DNA from: Amaurobius ferox
Taxonomy: Eukaryota; Arthropoda; Arachnida; Araneae; Amaurobiidae
Assembly: GCA_951213105.1 (NCBI GenBank)
Contig: OX578155.1
Span: forward strand, 32,583,984-32,647,983
Direction of reading: 5' to 3'
DNA length: 64,000 nucleotides
In this document: positions 9,640 to 18,837 of the stretch, one piece after another
Position numbering within the stretch: the stretch's first letter is position 1
Layout of the letters: each line of letters starts with the position of its first letter
Notes under the pieces: generated by a model
What the model was told of the DNA's origin: nothing
Databases searched by the model: none
The model's input: only the letters and a program-made list of their open reading frames with translations
Position numbers and translations under genes: made by a program

Positions 9640-11168
9640 TTATTTAGCTGTAATTAGTTGTCAGTTCCGTAAAGGGGATATACCAGTTCTGCATATCGAG
9701 GTATGTATTCTCGATAGTAGTTGCAAAGTCCAAACAAGCTTTTTAACTATTTCTTTGAATTGGACTTTGTCAATTATTGAATTGCCCTCACTTTTTCCGG
9801 ATCTGTCTGGTGTTTTCACGAACTAATTAATGATGCGTCCGAGTTATTTGATTTGTGATTTAGTAAAAGAAAATCTGGCAATATTGATTGCAAATCCTAA
9901 GTCTCGTAGTTTAGAAAGAATTGTGTCTACATGGGATTGATGCTACAGTTACCTTACACCTTTCTGGTAGGTCGGACGGTCTGGGTCTCAACAACAACAA
10001 CATGGGATTGATGCGTTTGCCAATTCCTCGAGAATATAGCGATATCGTCAATGTATGCGCGTGCAAAGTCTTTATATTCTGACAAAGCAGTATTCATCAC
10101 ACGTTGAAAAGTAGCTACTGTATTCTTCAATCCAAGCGGCATAACTTTGAATCGAAAATGTGCTTGATGGGTTTTGAACGAAGTGAAGTCGTTGCTCGCA
10201 TGTTCCATTGGGATAGCCCAGTAGCCCTTCAGTAAATATAGAGTCGTAATAACATTTGCTCTTCCAATTCAGTACATCAAATCCGCGGTATTTTCCATCA
10301 GGAAATCGTCAGTTCTTGGGGCTGCATTGAGAGATCGATTGTCGAGGCATAATCGAACACTACCGTCTTTCTTGTATGCACATACGATATGATGCGTTTT
10401 ATTTCCGAATTACTTGCTTCAATTAATCCCAATTCCAGCAATTCGTCGATTTTATCGTCAACTTTTAACATTTCAGGTATTCTGTAAATGTATGGTTTCT
10501 TCTTTTCAATGTCTGGCAATATGTTAATATGTCTTCTACCGCTAATTATGTCTTCTAATTTAGTAGTCTTCTGTAGTCTAATTATGTCTTTTACCACTTT
10601 TGCAATTTGTACCTTTCTGGAACATAGCGATCCATATTTCTGTAGCAATGACTTAATTTCTTCCTTATGTGAATCGCTTAATTGAAGGAAGTCTATGTCC
10701 CCAATATTTCTGTCCTCGTTTCCTTCCGTAAATGGGTGTGCACTGGGAGTGGTTGTATTCTTATTATTAAATTTATTCGGACAAAATCTTGCTACGTGAT
10801 TTAAGCCGCATATATAGCATTCCTTCTTTCTGGGTTTCGTCCGACGATATTTGTTTTCTTCTCTCCGTAGGGGTAGCGGAACATATTTGTGATATGATGG
10901 GGTATATGTTTCCGTATTATCCCAAAGTTTTGGGGAATTAACATTCGTATCAGCGCAAGATCGTCTTTTAGACGAGTAGAAAATGTCACATTCCATTGCT
11001 AAATCAATTGATTTAAATCTATCCTCACATTGCTTGAAGCATATGTGAGACGCGGTTTCGTTATCCAGTGATTGATATAATTCAGATACTATGAGAGCTT
11101 TCAAGAATTCGAAATCATTTACATTCCTTAATTTACTCCTAATTACCCATTAAATAATACTCTCAACA
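9640..11168 (-). pseudogene. gypsy gag C-terminus and reverse transcriptase, broken
   Basis: The frame at 10298-11104 carries the end of gag with a CCHC-like knuckle, CYICGLNHVARFC, one residue shorter than the usual spacing. It runs straight into the N-terminal part of reverse transcriptase (LLELGLIEASNSE) with no protease between them, so protease is deleted. The next frame (9954-10208) has the RT palm: HFRFKVMPLGLKN and the catalytic YIDD in ARAYIDDIAIFS. Downstream, shifted frames still show KLRDLGFAIN and KSQIK, and residues of the YYREYIPRYAEL block, down to about 9640. Gag sequence continues upstream to 11168 with one stop, then is cut by the THAP/YqaJ element. Multiple stops and shifts make it dead. 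Confidence 0.82.
9944..9999 (+). mobile_element. 5'-truncated tRNA-derived SINE with 15-bp target duplication
   Basis: These 56 bp match the 3' end of the SINE at 45234 (GTTACC...GGTCTGGGTCTCAACAAC) including the AAC-repeat tail. They are flanked on both sides by ACATGGGATTGATGC (9929-9943 and 10000-10014), a perfect target-site duplication. The insertion lies inside the gypsy reverse transcriptase sequence. Confidence 0.92.
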
Positions 11169-11304
11169 GAGCTTTATCACCTGACGTCACATCGCCCTAC
11201 CACCTAGCAACCGTTGCTGGTAGTCATATATTGCATGTTTTGCGTTTGAATCAATTGTAGATATACTGACGTGTATAGTGTTACAAAATTTTATATTTGT
11301 CATT

Positions 11305-11494
11305 ATGCTTACCACTTGTGGTGTTTTCAAATGCGGAAATCGTTCTGATCGAGACAGCAAATCTTTTTTTTAGACTCCCTGCTGTATTAATTAGAGGAAA
11401 TGAGTCAAAAAGACGTCTTAGTGAAGAGCGCCGGGAGAAGTGGAAGAAGGAATTCTATACATGTGTATTGTCACGAGTTGAAAGAAAGCTGTGA
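11305..11494 (+). pseudogene. THAP-type zinc-finger N-terminal exon, frameshifted
   Basis: THAP domains are C2CH zinc fingers that bind DNA, found in P-element-like transposases and host regulators. From ATG at 11305 the frame reads MLTTCGVFKCGNRSDRDSK, giving the first two zinc ligands (C-x4-C) and the N-terminal signature. It then meets TAG after SFF at an 8-T run (11363-11370). With 7 T the frame would continue into RLPAVLIRG and RRLSEERREKWKKEF, typical THAP sequence before the second ligand pair. The lesion is thus one extra T, genuine or a homopolymer sequencing error. The second C-x2-H pair is absent: the continuing frame stops at 11494. It lies just inside the left inverted repeat and is probably the transposase N-terminus. 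Confidence 0.7.
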
Positions 11495-11936
11495 TTACAA
11501 AAAAAAATTCCAATTTTTCTGATTTTACAGTTTTATTTTTTTAGGAATTCCCTGATATTTCTTAGAATGCTGATATGATATTCCCTGAATTCTAGATTCT
11601 TTAGCCAGCTTGTGCTACTTATAAATAATAGGCTACTTATAAATGATAGGTTATATATGGATATATAATTCTAGCCAAACTTTGTTCATCCTTTCAGGGA
11701 TTAGAATTCCTGATCTATATCAACTTATCGGGAAAATACTAAAGTGAAATTGCTTATGAATTTTATTATTTATGGAAATTATCAATTGTCAACTCTGTGA
11801 AATATCACATAAAATCTACACAATCATAAAAAATAATAAGTACAAAAGTATCACAAAACTTATTCCCCCCCCCCTCCCAATAAAGTGTACGAGACAAATT
11901 TCATAGAAACAGTTTTCATATTTTACAACATGTAAC

Positions 11937-14608
11937 TATGTCAAAAATATGAGTAGAGTAGATGTAGCTGCGCAACTGGAACTGCTTTTCGCGCGATATC
12001 CAAACACTATACTCGCAGGCGACTTCAACGCGCACCACCGAGCGTGGGGCTGTAGGAGAGCCAATTCACGCGGTACACAGATACACAGACTGCTGAACAC
12101 GACAAACACTAACATTATTGTACCGTCGACACCAACCTGCTTCTCAGGCGCCAACGGCTCATTTATAGACTTTGTCCTAACGCGAAACATAGATTACGCT
12201 CACACTATTAGTACCTTGGATGAATTCGACTCGGATCATCTGCCGGTACTGGTGACATTCGACCTGAACACACCTCTTCCAGCCTCTTTGGGACAAGAGA
12301 GGGTCAACTGGGAAGTATTCAAAAGAGCACTCTTCGAGCCGCACTTAGCAGTACCTAACATAATGAGCACGGCGGATATTGACTCTGCCACGCACACACT
12401 CACAACAGAAATCAAGAGAGCAATTGCCTCTGCCACAACACATCGTGAGTCTCCAAAAATGCCCACACTTTCCCACCATGTCAAACAATTAGTCAGGCAA
12501 AGAAACAGAATACGTAAGACATGGCAGGCTAACAGAGACCCCGCCCTTAAAAGGGAGCTTAACAGACTCAAGTGCAAAGTCAGGGAAAAAATTGTCGCAG
12601 AAAAGCAGCAAAAGTATAAAGAACTAATCGAATCCCTTAGCCCAGAAGACGTATCGCTCTGGCAATTCGCAAAAAGACTCAGGAAACCTCAAATTAAGCT
12701 CCCGCCACTAATAGATGGTGCTAAAATCGCGTACTCAGACGAGGAAAAAGCCGAGGCGATCGCAAGCCATTATGAAAAACAATTCCAACCAAACCACGAT
12801 CTAATGTGTCAGGACACCCTAAGAATGGTCAGACAAACTTTAAATAATTTCAGGAATTCCCCGGTAACGGCTGAGATTAGCCCAGCCACCCCGCAGGAGA
12901 TAGTAGAAATCATTAAAAATCTCAAAAACCGTAAAAGCCCAGGGCACGACAAAATCAGAAATATTGCGGTTAAAAACCTACCCTTAAACGTAATATGTTA
13001 CTTGACAATCTTAATAAATAAAATATTAAAACTAAACTATTTTCCCAAAGAATGGAAGGAAGCGATAATTATAGCAATCCATAAGCCTGGTGAGGATGCC
13101 ACAATTCCAGCCAACTATAGACCAATTAGCTTGCTACCGACACTTAGTAAAATTACTGAGAAAATTATTCTTAAGAGACTGAACACGCACCTTAGTGAGA
13201 ATGACATTATCATTCCGGAGCAGTTTGGATTTCGGCCAAAGCACTCCACCACTCATCAATTGCTGAGAGTGATAGAGTACATATCTTCTGGTCTCAATAA
13301 CAAGACACCCACAGCTGCGATTTTTCTGGACATACAAAAAGCCTTTGATAAAGTATGGCACTGTGGATTAGCGTACAAATTGATCACTTTAAAAGTCCCT
13401 GACGCTATTGTCAAACTTTTAATCTCATACTTAAATAACAGACACTTTCAAGTCAGAGTAGGAGGTAACTTATCTACACCCAAGCTCATTAAAAGTAGTG
13501 TACCGCAAGGTTCTATCCTGGGCCCGACACTCTTTAACATATACCTGAACGACATCCCTAGGACTCCAAACACAGAGCTGGCACTCTATGCAGACGACAG
13601 TGCGATACTTGCAAAACACCCCTATGTCTCAGTAATGCACAGACAGCTACAACAACACTTAGACATACTCCAAACTTGGATGGAAAAATGGCGAATAAAA
13701 TTAAACCCCAATAAATGTCATTGGATTTATTTCTCAAGAAAACGTAAACCTCCGCCGCCTCTGTACATAAACAACCATGCCCTAAAAGCGGAAAAATCTA
13801 CTAAATACCTAGGTGTAACGATAGATTCCCACCTAACCTGGAAACAGCACGTAACGAACTTAATCAAAAAAGCGTATATGGCCACAGGAGCCTTATACCC
13901 AATGATAGGAAACGGAAATCTAAGTTATCAAAATAAACTCCTAATTTATAAATCGGTCATCCGGCCGGGAATGCTGTATGCAGCACCCGTGTGGGGATAT
14001 GCCTGTAAAACTACAATAGACCTCCTAGAGACAAAACAAAACAAAATCCTACGGATTATCAGGAAAGCCCCCAGGTACTTAAGAAACTCGGTAATTAGGA
14101 ATGACTTCAAAATAAAAACTGTTAGAGCCCAAATTATAAAGCTAGCGCTTAAATTTTACAGAAATTTGCCATCCGTTCCAAACGAACTGTTATTCAATCT
14201 GCATGACTATGATCATCGCAAGGCCAAATCTCGTAAGAGACCCCGCGCTGTTCTAAACATCGATAATCGGAATTAAATGATCCCACCTCAAACATCTGAT
14301 TTTAAAATAAAACTCGCGACTATTATTTTATAAAAAAAAAAAAAAAAAAAATATTCTAAACACTAAACTGCCAAAACGCTAGGTAACCCTTAGATCTGCA
14401 TCAACCCCCCAAACTGCTTAAACTCTAAATGTGCAACAAACTGCCACACTAGGAGCTAGGAAAAATAATAAAAAGTAGTAAATAAAAAACCTCGAACCTC
14501 CAATTAGGGTCACTGAATTAATGTCACAGTTTGACGATAAGAACCACATATTGAAACTGGAGATTAAAGGCGCTTCGCGCCTGGTGCTCTGTCTTGTACG
14601 ACACTACG
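11937..14608 (+). mobile_element. Jockey-clade LINE, 5'-truncated copy
   Basis: It shares its sequence with the longer LINE at 40978-44538 from TATGTCAAAAAT (11937) to a common 3' end, GTACGACACTACG (14608). The ORF2 proteins differ at about a dozen of 775 positions by eye, so both copies are young. The 3' UTR includes an internal A-run (about 14333-14350). Flanks give at best a short imperfect duplication. It sits inside the THAP/YqaJ element. Confidence 0.88.
11949..14276 (+). CDS. LINE ORF2 fragment: C-terminal endonuclease plus reverse transcriptase (Jockey type)
   Basis: ORF2 of Jockey LINEs nicks target DNA with an APE-type endonuclease and primes reverse transcription there. This 775-codon open frame starts inside the endonuclease. 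It retains the ILAGDFNAHH and FDSDHLPVL catalytic blocks but lacks the N-terminal WNANG and QETK blocks present in the other copy. Reverse transcriptase follows: RKSPGHDKI, YRPISLLPTLSK, PEQFGFRPKHSTTHQLL, IFLDIQKAFDKVWH, SSVPQGSILGPTL and the catalytic LALYADDSAI near residue 540, then the thumb with YLGVTIDSHLTWKQHV. No stop interrupts it, but without its N-terminal endonuclease half it cannot be autonomous. The conserved PQGS is intact here, unlike in the other copy. Confidence 0.9.
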   Translation: MSRVDVAAQLELLFARYPNTILAGDFNAHHRAWGCRRANSRGTQIHRLLNTTNTNIIVPSTPTCFSGANGSFIDFVLTRNIDYAHTISTLDEFDSDHLPVLVTFDLNTPLPASLGQERVNWEVFKRALFEPHLAVPNIMSTADIDSATHTLTTEIKRAIASATTHRESPKMPTLSHHVKQLVRQRNRIRKTWQANRDPALKRELNRLKCKVREKIVAEKQQKYKELIESLSPEDVSLWQFAKRLRKPQIKLPPLIDGAKIAYSDEEKAEAIASHYEKQFQPNHDLMCQDTLRMVRQTLNNFRNSPVTAEISPATPQEIVEIIKNLKNRKSPGHDKIRNIAVKNLPLNVICYLTILINKILKLNYFPKEWKEAIIIAIHKPGEDATIPANYRPISLLPTLSKITEKIILKRLNTHLSENDIIIPEQFGFRPKHSTTHQLLRVIEYISSGLNNKTPTAAIFLDIQKAFDKVWHCGLAYKLITLKVPDAIVKLLISYLNNRHFQVRVGGNLSTPKLIKSSVPQGSILGPTLFNIYLNDIPRTPNTELALYADDSAILAKHPYVSVMHRQLQQHLDILQTWMEKWRIKLNPNKCHWIYFSRKRKPPPPLYINNHALKAEKSTKYLGVTIDSHLTWKQHVTNLIKKAYMATGALYPMIGNGNLSYQNKLLIYKSVIRPGMLYAAPVWGYACKTTIDLLETKQNKILRIIRKAPRYLRNSVIRNDFKIKTVRAQIIKLALKFYRNLPSVPNELLFNLHDYDHRKAKSRKRPRAVLNIDNRN

Positions 14609-14791
14609 TAGGAACATTTGTATTTACATATATATATAAATTTAATTTTAGATTTAAATAACATGCTTAAGTGAAAGAAGGTGTCATAAATTCTTACATT
14701 ATGGTTTAAAATAAATGTATAAAATATGAAAAAATACAATATCAATCTAAAATCATCATCAAAATAAATAAAAACTAGCATGTACTCTTAC

Positions 14792-15097
14792 CTTTCCAAT
14801 TACGAGGCATAATCCTGAGATCTTGACTATGTATACATCTTTCACCCAGCCACAAGCAAACTGATTAAAAGCTTCCAGACTTTCAAATGCCTTAAATTCG
14901 TCGGACGTATATGCACTTTTCCCGAAAACTAAGTAGTTCACCATATCGAAATAACAAAGTTTTGGAAAATCTGATGCACATGTTGTAAATTCACTTTTAC
15001 ACATTGAATAAGGATCTTTGTTTCCTATTGCTGCAATTTTTAGTAAATATCGAGCTTCAGCTCGATCATCCATATCCTGAAAATATTTAGATGACAT
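14792..15097 (-). CDS. N-terminal exon of a YqaJ/SWIM-type transposon protein (partial)
   Basis: From ATG at 15097 the minus strand reads MSSKYFQDMDDRAEARYLLK, then DFPKLCYFDMVNYLVFG, AYTSDEFKAFESLEAFNQF and CGWVKDVYI, ending LVIGK at a good donor, AAAG|GTAAGA (donor GT at 14790-14791). From memory, this order (DxxxYLVxxxSxYTxDxxKAxxSLxAxxQ..CGWV) matches the start of proteins that continue into a SWIM zinc finger and a YqaJ-type recombinase/exonuclease domain in cnidarian and arachnid genomes. Those later domains are not in this window. The exon has no stop or shift. It begins about 140 bp inside the right inverted repeat, pointing at the THAP exon. The family call is inferred. Confidence 0.5.
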
Positions 15098-15239
15098 AAT
15101 TATTACTTAAAGTTTAAATTAATATTTTTGAAGCAACGTACAACGTGTATAGCAATGGCCTATCTATGAGTTGTTTGACTACCAGCAAGCGTTGCTAAGG
15201 CTCGTTACTAAGAGAATGCCACGTGGTTGAAACAGCTCT

Positions 15240-15476
15240 AATGGTGGTGAGTTGAGAAGCAAACTGCACGTGAGTTTCATTTCCTTGCCTTCTCGCTTTT
15301 CTAAAGTTTTCAAGTCAAACTCGCGGCGTTGGTTCAAATTCTCGCAGAATTATCGGTTTCACGTTTTTATAATTTTTCAAATCTTCATCCGTAATGTAAA
15401 CTAACACGTTTACTGCCTTTCCCCCCCCCCCCCAATATATTGATCAAAATTTCAGCTAAGTATTCTTCCGGCACGT
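15240..15476 (-). pseudogene. gypsy gag internal fragment
   Basis: Minus-strand sequence near 15250-15345 has a frame with QRREFDLKTLEKREGKEMKL, the charged, coiled-coil-like style of arachnid gypsy gag N-terminal regions. It ends at the THAP/YqaJ element (15239) on one side and at a HINE-like element (15477) on the other. The piece also contains a run of about 14 C (15420-15433). No complete reading frame remains. Confidence 0.5.
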
Positions 15477-16270
15477 TTTACTTTCCCCCCTGCAATACAT
15501 GGTAATGTACAGGAAAAGTATTGGAATCATGTTGAAAATTGCAACTCGAGTTTTCGGCGGATCTACACGTTTCGAGACCTCTAGAATACGAAAAAACTAT
15601 TCTTAGCGTGACTTCTGTGTGTGTGTCTGTCTGTATGTCTGTGTAATGTATGTATCCACTCTAACTCAAAAACTAATGGACCAAATTTCATAAAATTTGG
15701 TAGGTAAGACTCTTGGGTACGACCCTGGTGCTGATTAGTTTTTGGTATAATTCGGAATAAAAGAACCCGCCTTTTTTTGCGAAATGGCCAGCAGAAATCT
15801 CATATATTCACTCTAGCTGAAATACAAATAGACCAAATTTCGCAAAATTTGGTAGATAAATCACATGTGGGATACTCTGGTGCTGATTAGATATTGGCAC
15901 GATTCGGAAATGAACAAGCTGCCTTTTTTTACGAAATGGCTCGCAAAAATCGCCAATATCTAAAAAAAAGACTATATGTTCAAATGTATCGATAAAATGC
16001 TTGTTTTATACGTAATTTTTGACGAGGAAAAGAATAAGAACAACTGTATTACTCTAGGACTAACCGTTCTCGAGATATTTGAGATTTTTCGCATTTTTTT
16101 ATGCCGCCGTTGGAAAAATGTCCAATTACCAAATAAAAGCAGAAATTAAATTAAAAATGCAAATTTAATGTCATTTTGTGCAATTAAACGCAATTTAATG
16201 AGTTCTTAAAAAAAATAAAGAGAAAATGAGTTTGAGTCTGCAGGGAAAGTCATGTGCAGCCCACATCAGA
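15477..16270 (-). mobile_element. HINE-like element, subfamily 2, copy a
   Basis: On the minus strand it begins TCTGATGTGGGCTGCACATG, then ACTTTCCCTGCAGAC, and ends CATGTATTGCAGGGGGGAAAGT. It shares its first 25 bp with the 7551-type elements, but the inverted-repeat arms are ACTTTCCCTGCA / TGCAGGGAAAGT and the interior differs. It has a GTGTGTGTCTGTCTGT tract near the 3' end and two diverged internal copies of an AAAATGGTGCATTAG-like block around CTGGTGCTGATTAG. It is inserted in gypsy gag. Confidence 0.72.
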
Positions 16271-16496
16271 TTTTTTAATTGTAAATGCGCGTTCCAATGT
16301 GCTGGAAAATTGAGTCCACGGCTCTAGCCTAGTCGTAGCGGGAATTGTCAGTGCGCTAACGCTTTTCAGTTGTTTTTCGAGAGAACTTTCGCTTTGCCTG
16401 CTATTATCAGCTCTTACGGATTATTGTTTGCCACTGTTGTCGGAAGATGTAAGTATTCTAACTCAAAAGTTCTGCCCCTTTCCTCTGCTTCCAATT
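16271..16496 (-). pseudogene. gypsy gag internal fragment between two insertions
   Basis: Read on the minus strand from 16496, the frame gives LEAEERGRTFELEYLHL, the acidic/basic repeat style of arachnid gypsy gag, then a stop after about 27 codons and later stops. At its upstream edge (16496) the frame follows on from the gag N-terminal piece at 17253 if the intervening element is removed. This supports insertion of a single element into a continuous gag. Confidence 0.6.
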
Positions 16497-17252
16497 TTTA
16501 CTTTCCCTGCAATACATGGTAAAGTATAGGAAAAGAATTGGAATCATGCCGAAAATCGCAACTCGAGTTTTCAGCGGATCTACACGTTTCGAGACCTCTA
16601 GAATACGAAAAAACCATTCTTAGCGTGACTTCTGTGTGTGTGTCTGTCTGTCTGTGTGTCTCTCTGTGCAGATTTTGTATCCACTCTAACTAATACACTA
16701 ATGGACCGAATTTCACAAAATTTGGTCAGTCACTTGTGGGCGAGTCTGGTGCTGATTAGTTTTGGGCTCGATTCGGGATAAAAGAACCCGCCTATTTTTG
16801 CGAAATGACCCGCAAAAGCTTGTTTCCTCTCTAATTGAAAAACTAATGGACCGACTTTCACAAAATTCGGCAGATGAGTCATTTGTAGGTCACCCTGGTG
16901 CTGATTAGATTTTGGTATGCTTTGGGAAAAAATAACCTGCCTTTTTTTCAAAATGGCCCGCAAAAATCGTCAAAATCTAAACTAAAAAACTACCTGTGCT
17001 CAAATATATTCATTAAATGCTTGTTTAATACGTAATTTTTAACGAAGAAAAGAATAAGACCAACCCCATTACACTAGGACTAGCCGTTCTCGAGATATTC
17101 TAGTTTTTCGCAATTTCTCTACGCCACCTTTGGAAATAAGTCCGGTTACCGAACGAGAATGAAAATTGAATTAAAAGTGAAATAAATTTAATTAAAATAT
17201 AGAGAACGTGGATATAAGTCTGCAGGGAAAGTCATGTGCTGCCCACATCAGA
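16497..17252 (-). mobile_element. HINE-like element, subfamily 2, copy b
   Basis: Same structure as the copy at 15477-16270. The minus-strand start is TCTGATGTGGGCAGCACATG (17252 downward), followed by ACTTTCCCTGCAGACTT. The end has CCATGTATTGCAGGGAAAGT at about 16500 and a GTGTGTGTCTGTCTGTCTGT tract. Because the flanking gag frame is readable on both sides, the ends are well fixed. Host A-runs abut both termini and no target duplication is seen, as expected for Helitron-type insertion. Confidence 0.78.
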
Positions 17253-17447
17253 TTTTTCTTTTTGTTTTCTGTCTTCTATTATAGAAGTAATTATATCTTT
17301 AACAAAATCTGGGTCATCCTTATAATCTTTACTCTGAAGAATTAAATATTTTAAATTTGTAATTTTCGCGTCTGGAAGTACCGCTTGACCTAGCTCGATA
17401 GCGATTAATCTCAAGAAGTCTTCTTTTCTTGCGTTTTCAAACATCAT
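17253..17447 (-). pseudogene. gypsy gag N-terminal fragment
   Basis: From an ATG-ATG pair on the minus strand near 17447 the frame reads MMFENARKEDFLRLIAIEL, then KITNLKYLILQSKDYKDDP and FVKDIITSIIEDRKQKEK. This is the small helical N-terminal domain common in arachnid gypsy gag proteins. The frame enters the HINE-like element at 17252, where the apparent KSDVGST tail is element sequence. It is a fragment of the same relic as the other gag pieces. Confidence 0.62.
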
Positions 17448-17654
17448 GCATAGTAAAAGAAGCAAGCTTCCTACCTTGATTCAGATGCGATGTGTTGACT
17501 GTCACCGGAGTCCCGTTTTGCATCTTTTATGTAGCAAATTCACAAATTTGCTATTCCGATCCTGGTTAATGCGCCAGGGTGGTGTAGTCGTAACGTCTTT
17601 GATAAGGCACACACAACTCAGATATAATGACAACTATTGCCTTTGTATATATAC

Positions 17655-17955
17655 ACTATAACAAAAAAATCGACGCACCAAGAAGGAGTTGTCCGATTGT
17701 GATAAAAATTGGTGAATGTGAAGAACATATACAGAAAAAGAAACGATTAAAATTTCAGAGCAATTTAATGATTTAGAATTGGGTCGTTTACAAAGGGAGG
17801 AAGTCAATAAGACGTTGGTCCCTCTGGCCTGGATGCAAGATGTCACCCGGCGTGGCATAGACTGATAAAGTTCACGTATGGTGTCCTGCGGAAGGTCTTG
17901 CCAAATTGTCTCCAACTGTCGGGCTAAATTGTCAACATTCCGGGATGGTTGCAAT
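17655..17955 (-). pseudogene. Tc1-like transposase C-terminus with its terminal repeat
   Basis: On the minus strand the frame opens with NVDNLARQLETIWQDLPQDT and IRELYQSMPRRVTSCIQARG, the last helices of a Tc1 DDE transposase. A base appears lost right after ARG, moving the normal stop out of frame. The end CACTATAACAAAAAAATCGACGC at 17650-17675 looks like the transposon terminal repeat. The other side is cut at about 17955, where HINE-like sequence begins, so only the 3' 300 bp remain. Confidence 0.78.
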
Positions 17956-17956
17956 C

Positions 17957-18826
17957 ACAATAGTCGTCATTTTCATTGATTTAGCGTCATTTTTATTCAT
18001 TTGGCGAGATTTTCGTTAATTTAGCAACATTTCAAAAAGTCGCCAAGTTGGCGACATACCGCCAAATTCGTCGCCAGAATCTCGCCAAGCGTTATGGATG
18101 AAGAAATAAGTTATTCTTACAGCATATAAATGACTATTGACTTTCAAATACAAAAGTATTACTCAAAGTATCTTTTTTCATGAATGGAACGAGCTAGATC
18201 CACGAGAATGATGTCACCCAATTTATCGCATGGTATTACATATGAAAAGTGAACATATTTCTCAATAGGAAATATTTGTTTTTATTTTATATGACTTTTT
18301 GATAATTTTTTTGATAAATGTACAATATCTCGAGAATTTTTCATGTTAGCGTTCTAAAATTTATGTCAATCGTTTTCCAACGAAACATTACATTAGAAAT
18401 GTCTATTTGCGTAACTTTATCAGCAGTTTTGATTTTTTGACGATTTTTTCAAGATTTCATTCGAAAATTTAGGGGGGGGGGGAGGTTCTGGACATTCGAT
18501 TGCGTATAAAAACAATAAGTTTCCAGTGTTTGCGGATTGGGATTTTTGTACCAAATTTGGTTCGAATCGATTCATTCGTTCGTCAGTTATCGTCTCCACA
18601 GTCTCACTGACACACACACACACACATATTTTCACACACACACACACATAGTTTCACACACACACACGCATATACTTTCACACACACACACAGACATCAC
18701 TTTAAAAATGTTTGATTCGTGATCAGGAATGCTTGAAACGTGCACTCCCGTCGAAATCTCGAATTCGAATTTTCGACCCCGTCACAATACTTTCCTTATA
18801 CATTATGTATATAAGGAAAGTAAAAA
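17957..18826 (+). mobile_element. HINE-like element, subfamily 1, copy C (5'-truncated)
   Basis: It starts inside the family consensus (GTCGTCATTTTCATTGATTTAG), missing about 150 bp of the 5' end. It runs through the GTCGCCAAGTTGGCGACAT palindrome and three interrupted (CA)n tracts (18601-18705) to GTCACAATACTTTCC and the terminal hairpin TATACATTATGTATA, ending GGAAAGTAAAAA. A 10-G run is present near 18473. The 5' boundary coincides with the broken end of the Tc1 fragment. Confidence 0.78.
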
Positions 18827-18837
18827 GGCTTTTAAAG

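Larger units (their letters stand above)
11169..15239. mobile_element. Unclassified DNA transposon with THAP and YqaJ/SWIM-type genes, interrupted by a LINE
   Basis: The left end AGAGCTTTATCACC and the reverse complement of the right end, AGAGCTGTTTCAACC, start similar inverted repeats. These converge again on a shared GTTGCTGGTAGTCA (11211-11225 and its complement near 15178), about 60 bp in. Just inside each end a gene fragment points inward: THAP on plus, YqaJ/SWIM-associated on minus. Gypsy gag sequence flanks both sides, so the element inserted into gypsy. Removing the LINE at 11937-14608 leaves only about 1.4 kb, so most of the coding middle is deleted. No target duplication was found by eye, and I cannot assign a superfamily. 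Confidence 0.55.
9640..17450 (-). mobile_element. Ty3/gypsy LTR-retrotransposon relic, split by nested insertions
   Basis: On the minus strand, pieces of one gag-pol order appear in sequence: a gag N-terminus at 17253-17447, gag middle pieces at 16271-16496 and 15240-15476, gag C-terminus with zinc knuckle and reverse transcriptase at 11168-10000, and thumb/connection sequence down to about 9640. The gaps are exactly filled by two HINE-like elements (15477-16270, 16497-17252), a THAP/YqaJ-type transposon (11169-15239, itself holding a LINE) and a SINE fragment (9944-9999). No LTR was identified. A TGGCGC motif (minus strand, 17571-17576) upstream of gag could be a primer-binding site, but this is weak. 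No protease or integrase was found. Confidence 0.72.

Noticed and set aside
12236..12577. 113-codon frame, repeated at 43009-43350, and similar 84-107-codon frames at 11936 and 43396
   Set aside because: They are antisense shadows of the two LINE ORF2 copies; their similarity only reflects the LINE.
16271..16496. First-exon-like sequence with GTAAGTATT donor on the plus strand
   Set aside because: The segment is better explained as a minus-strand gypsy gag fragment between two insertions.
17560..17640. Possible tRNA-like head (GCCAGGGTGGTGTAGTCG)
   Set aside because: No B box (GGTTCRANYCC) at the right distance and no cloverleaf; the TGGCGC on the other strand is only weakly suggestive of a primer-binding site.
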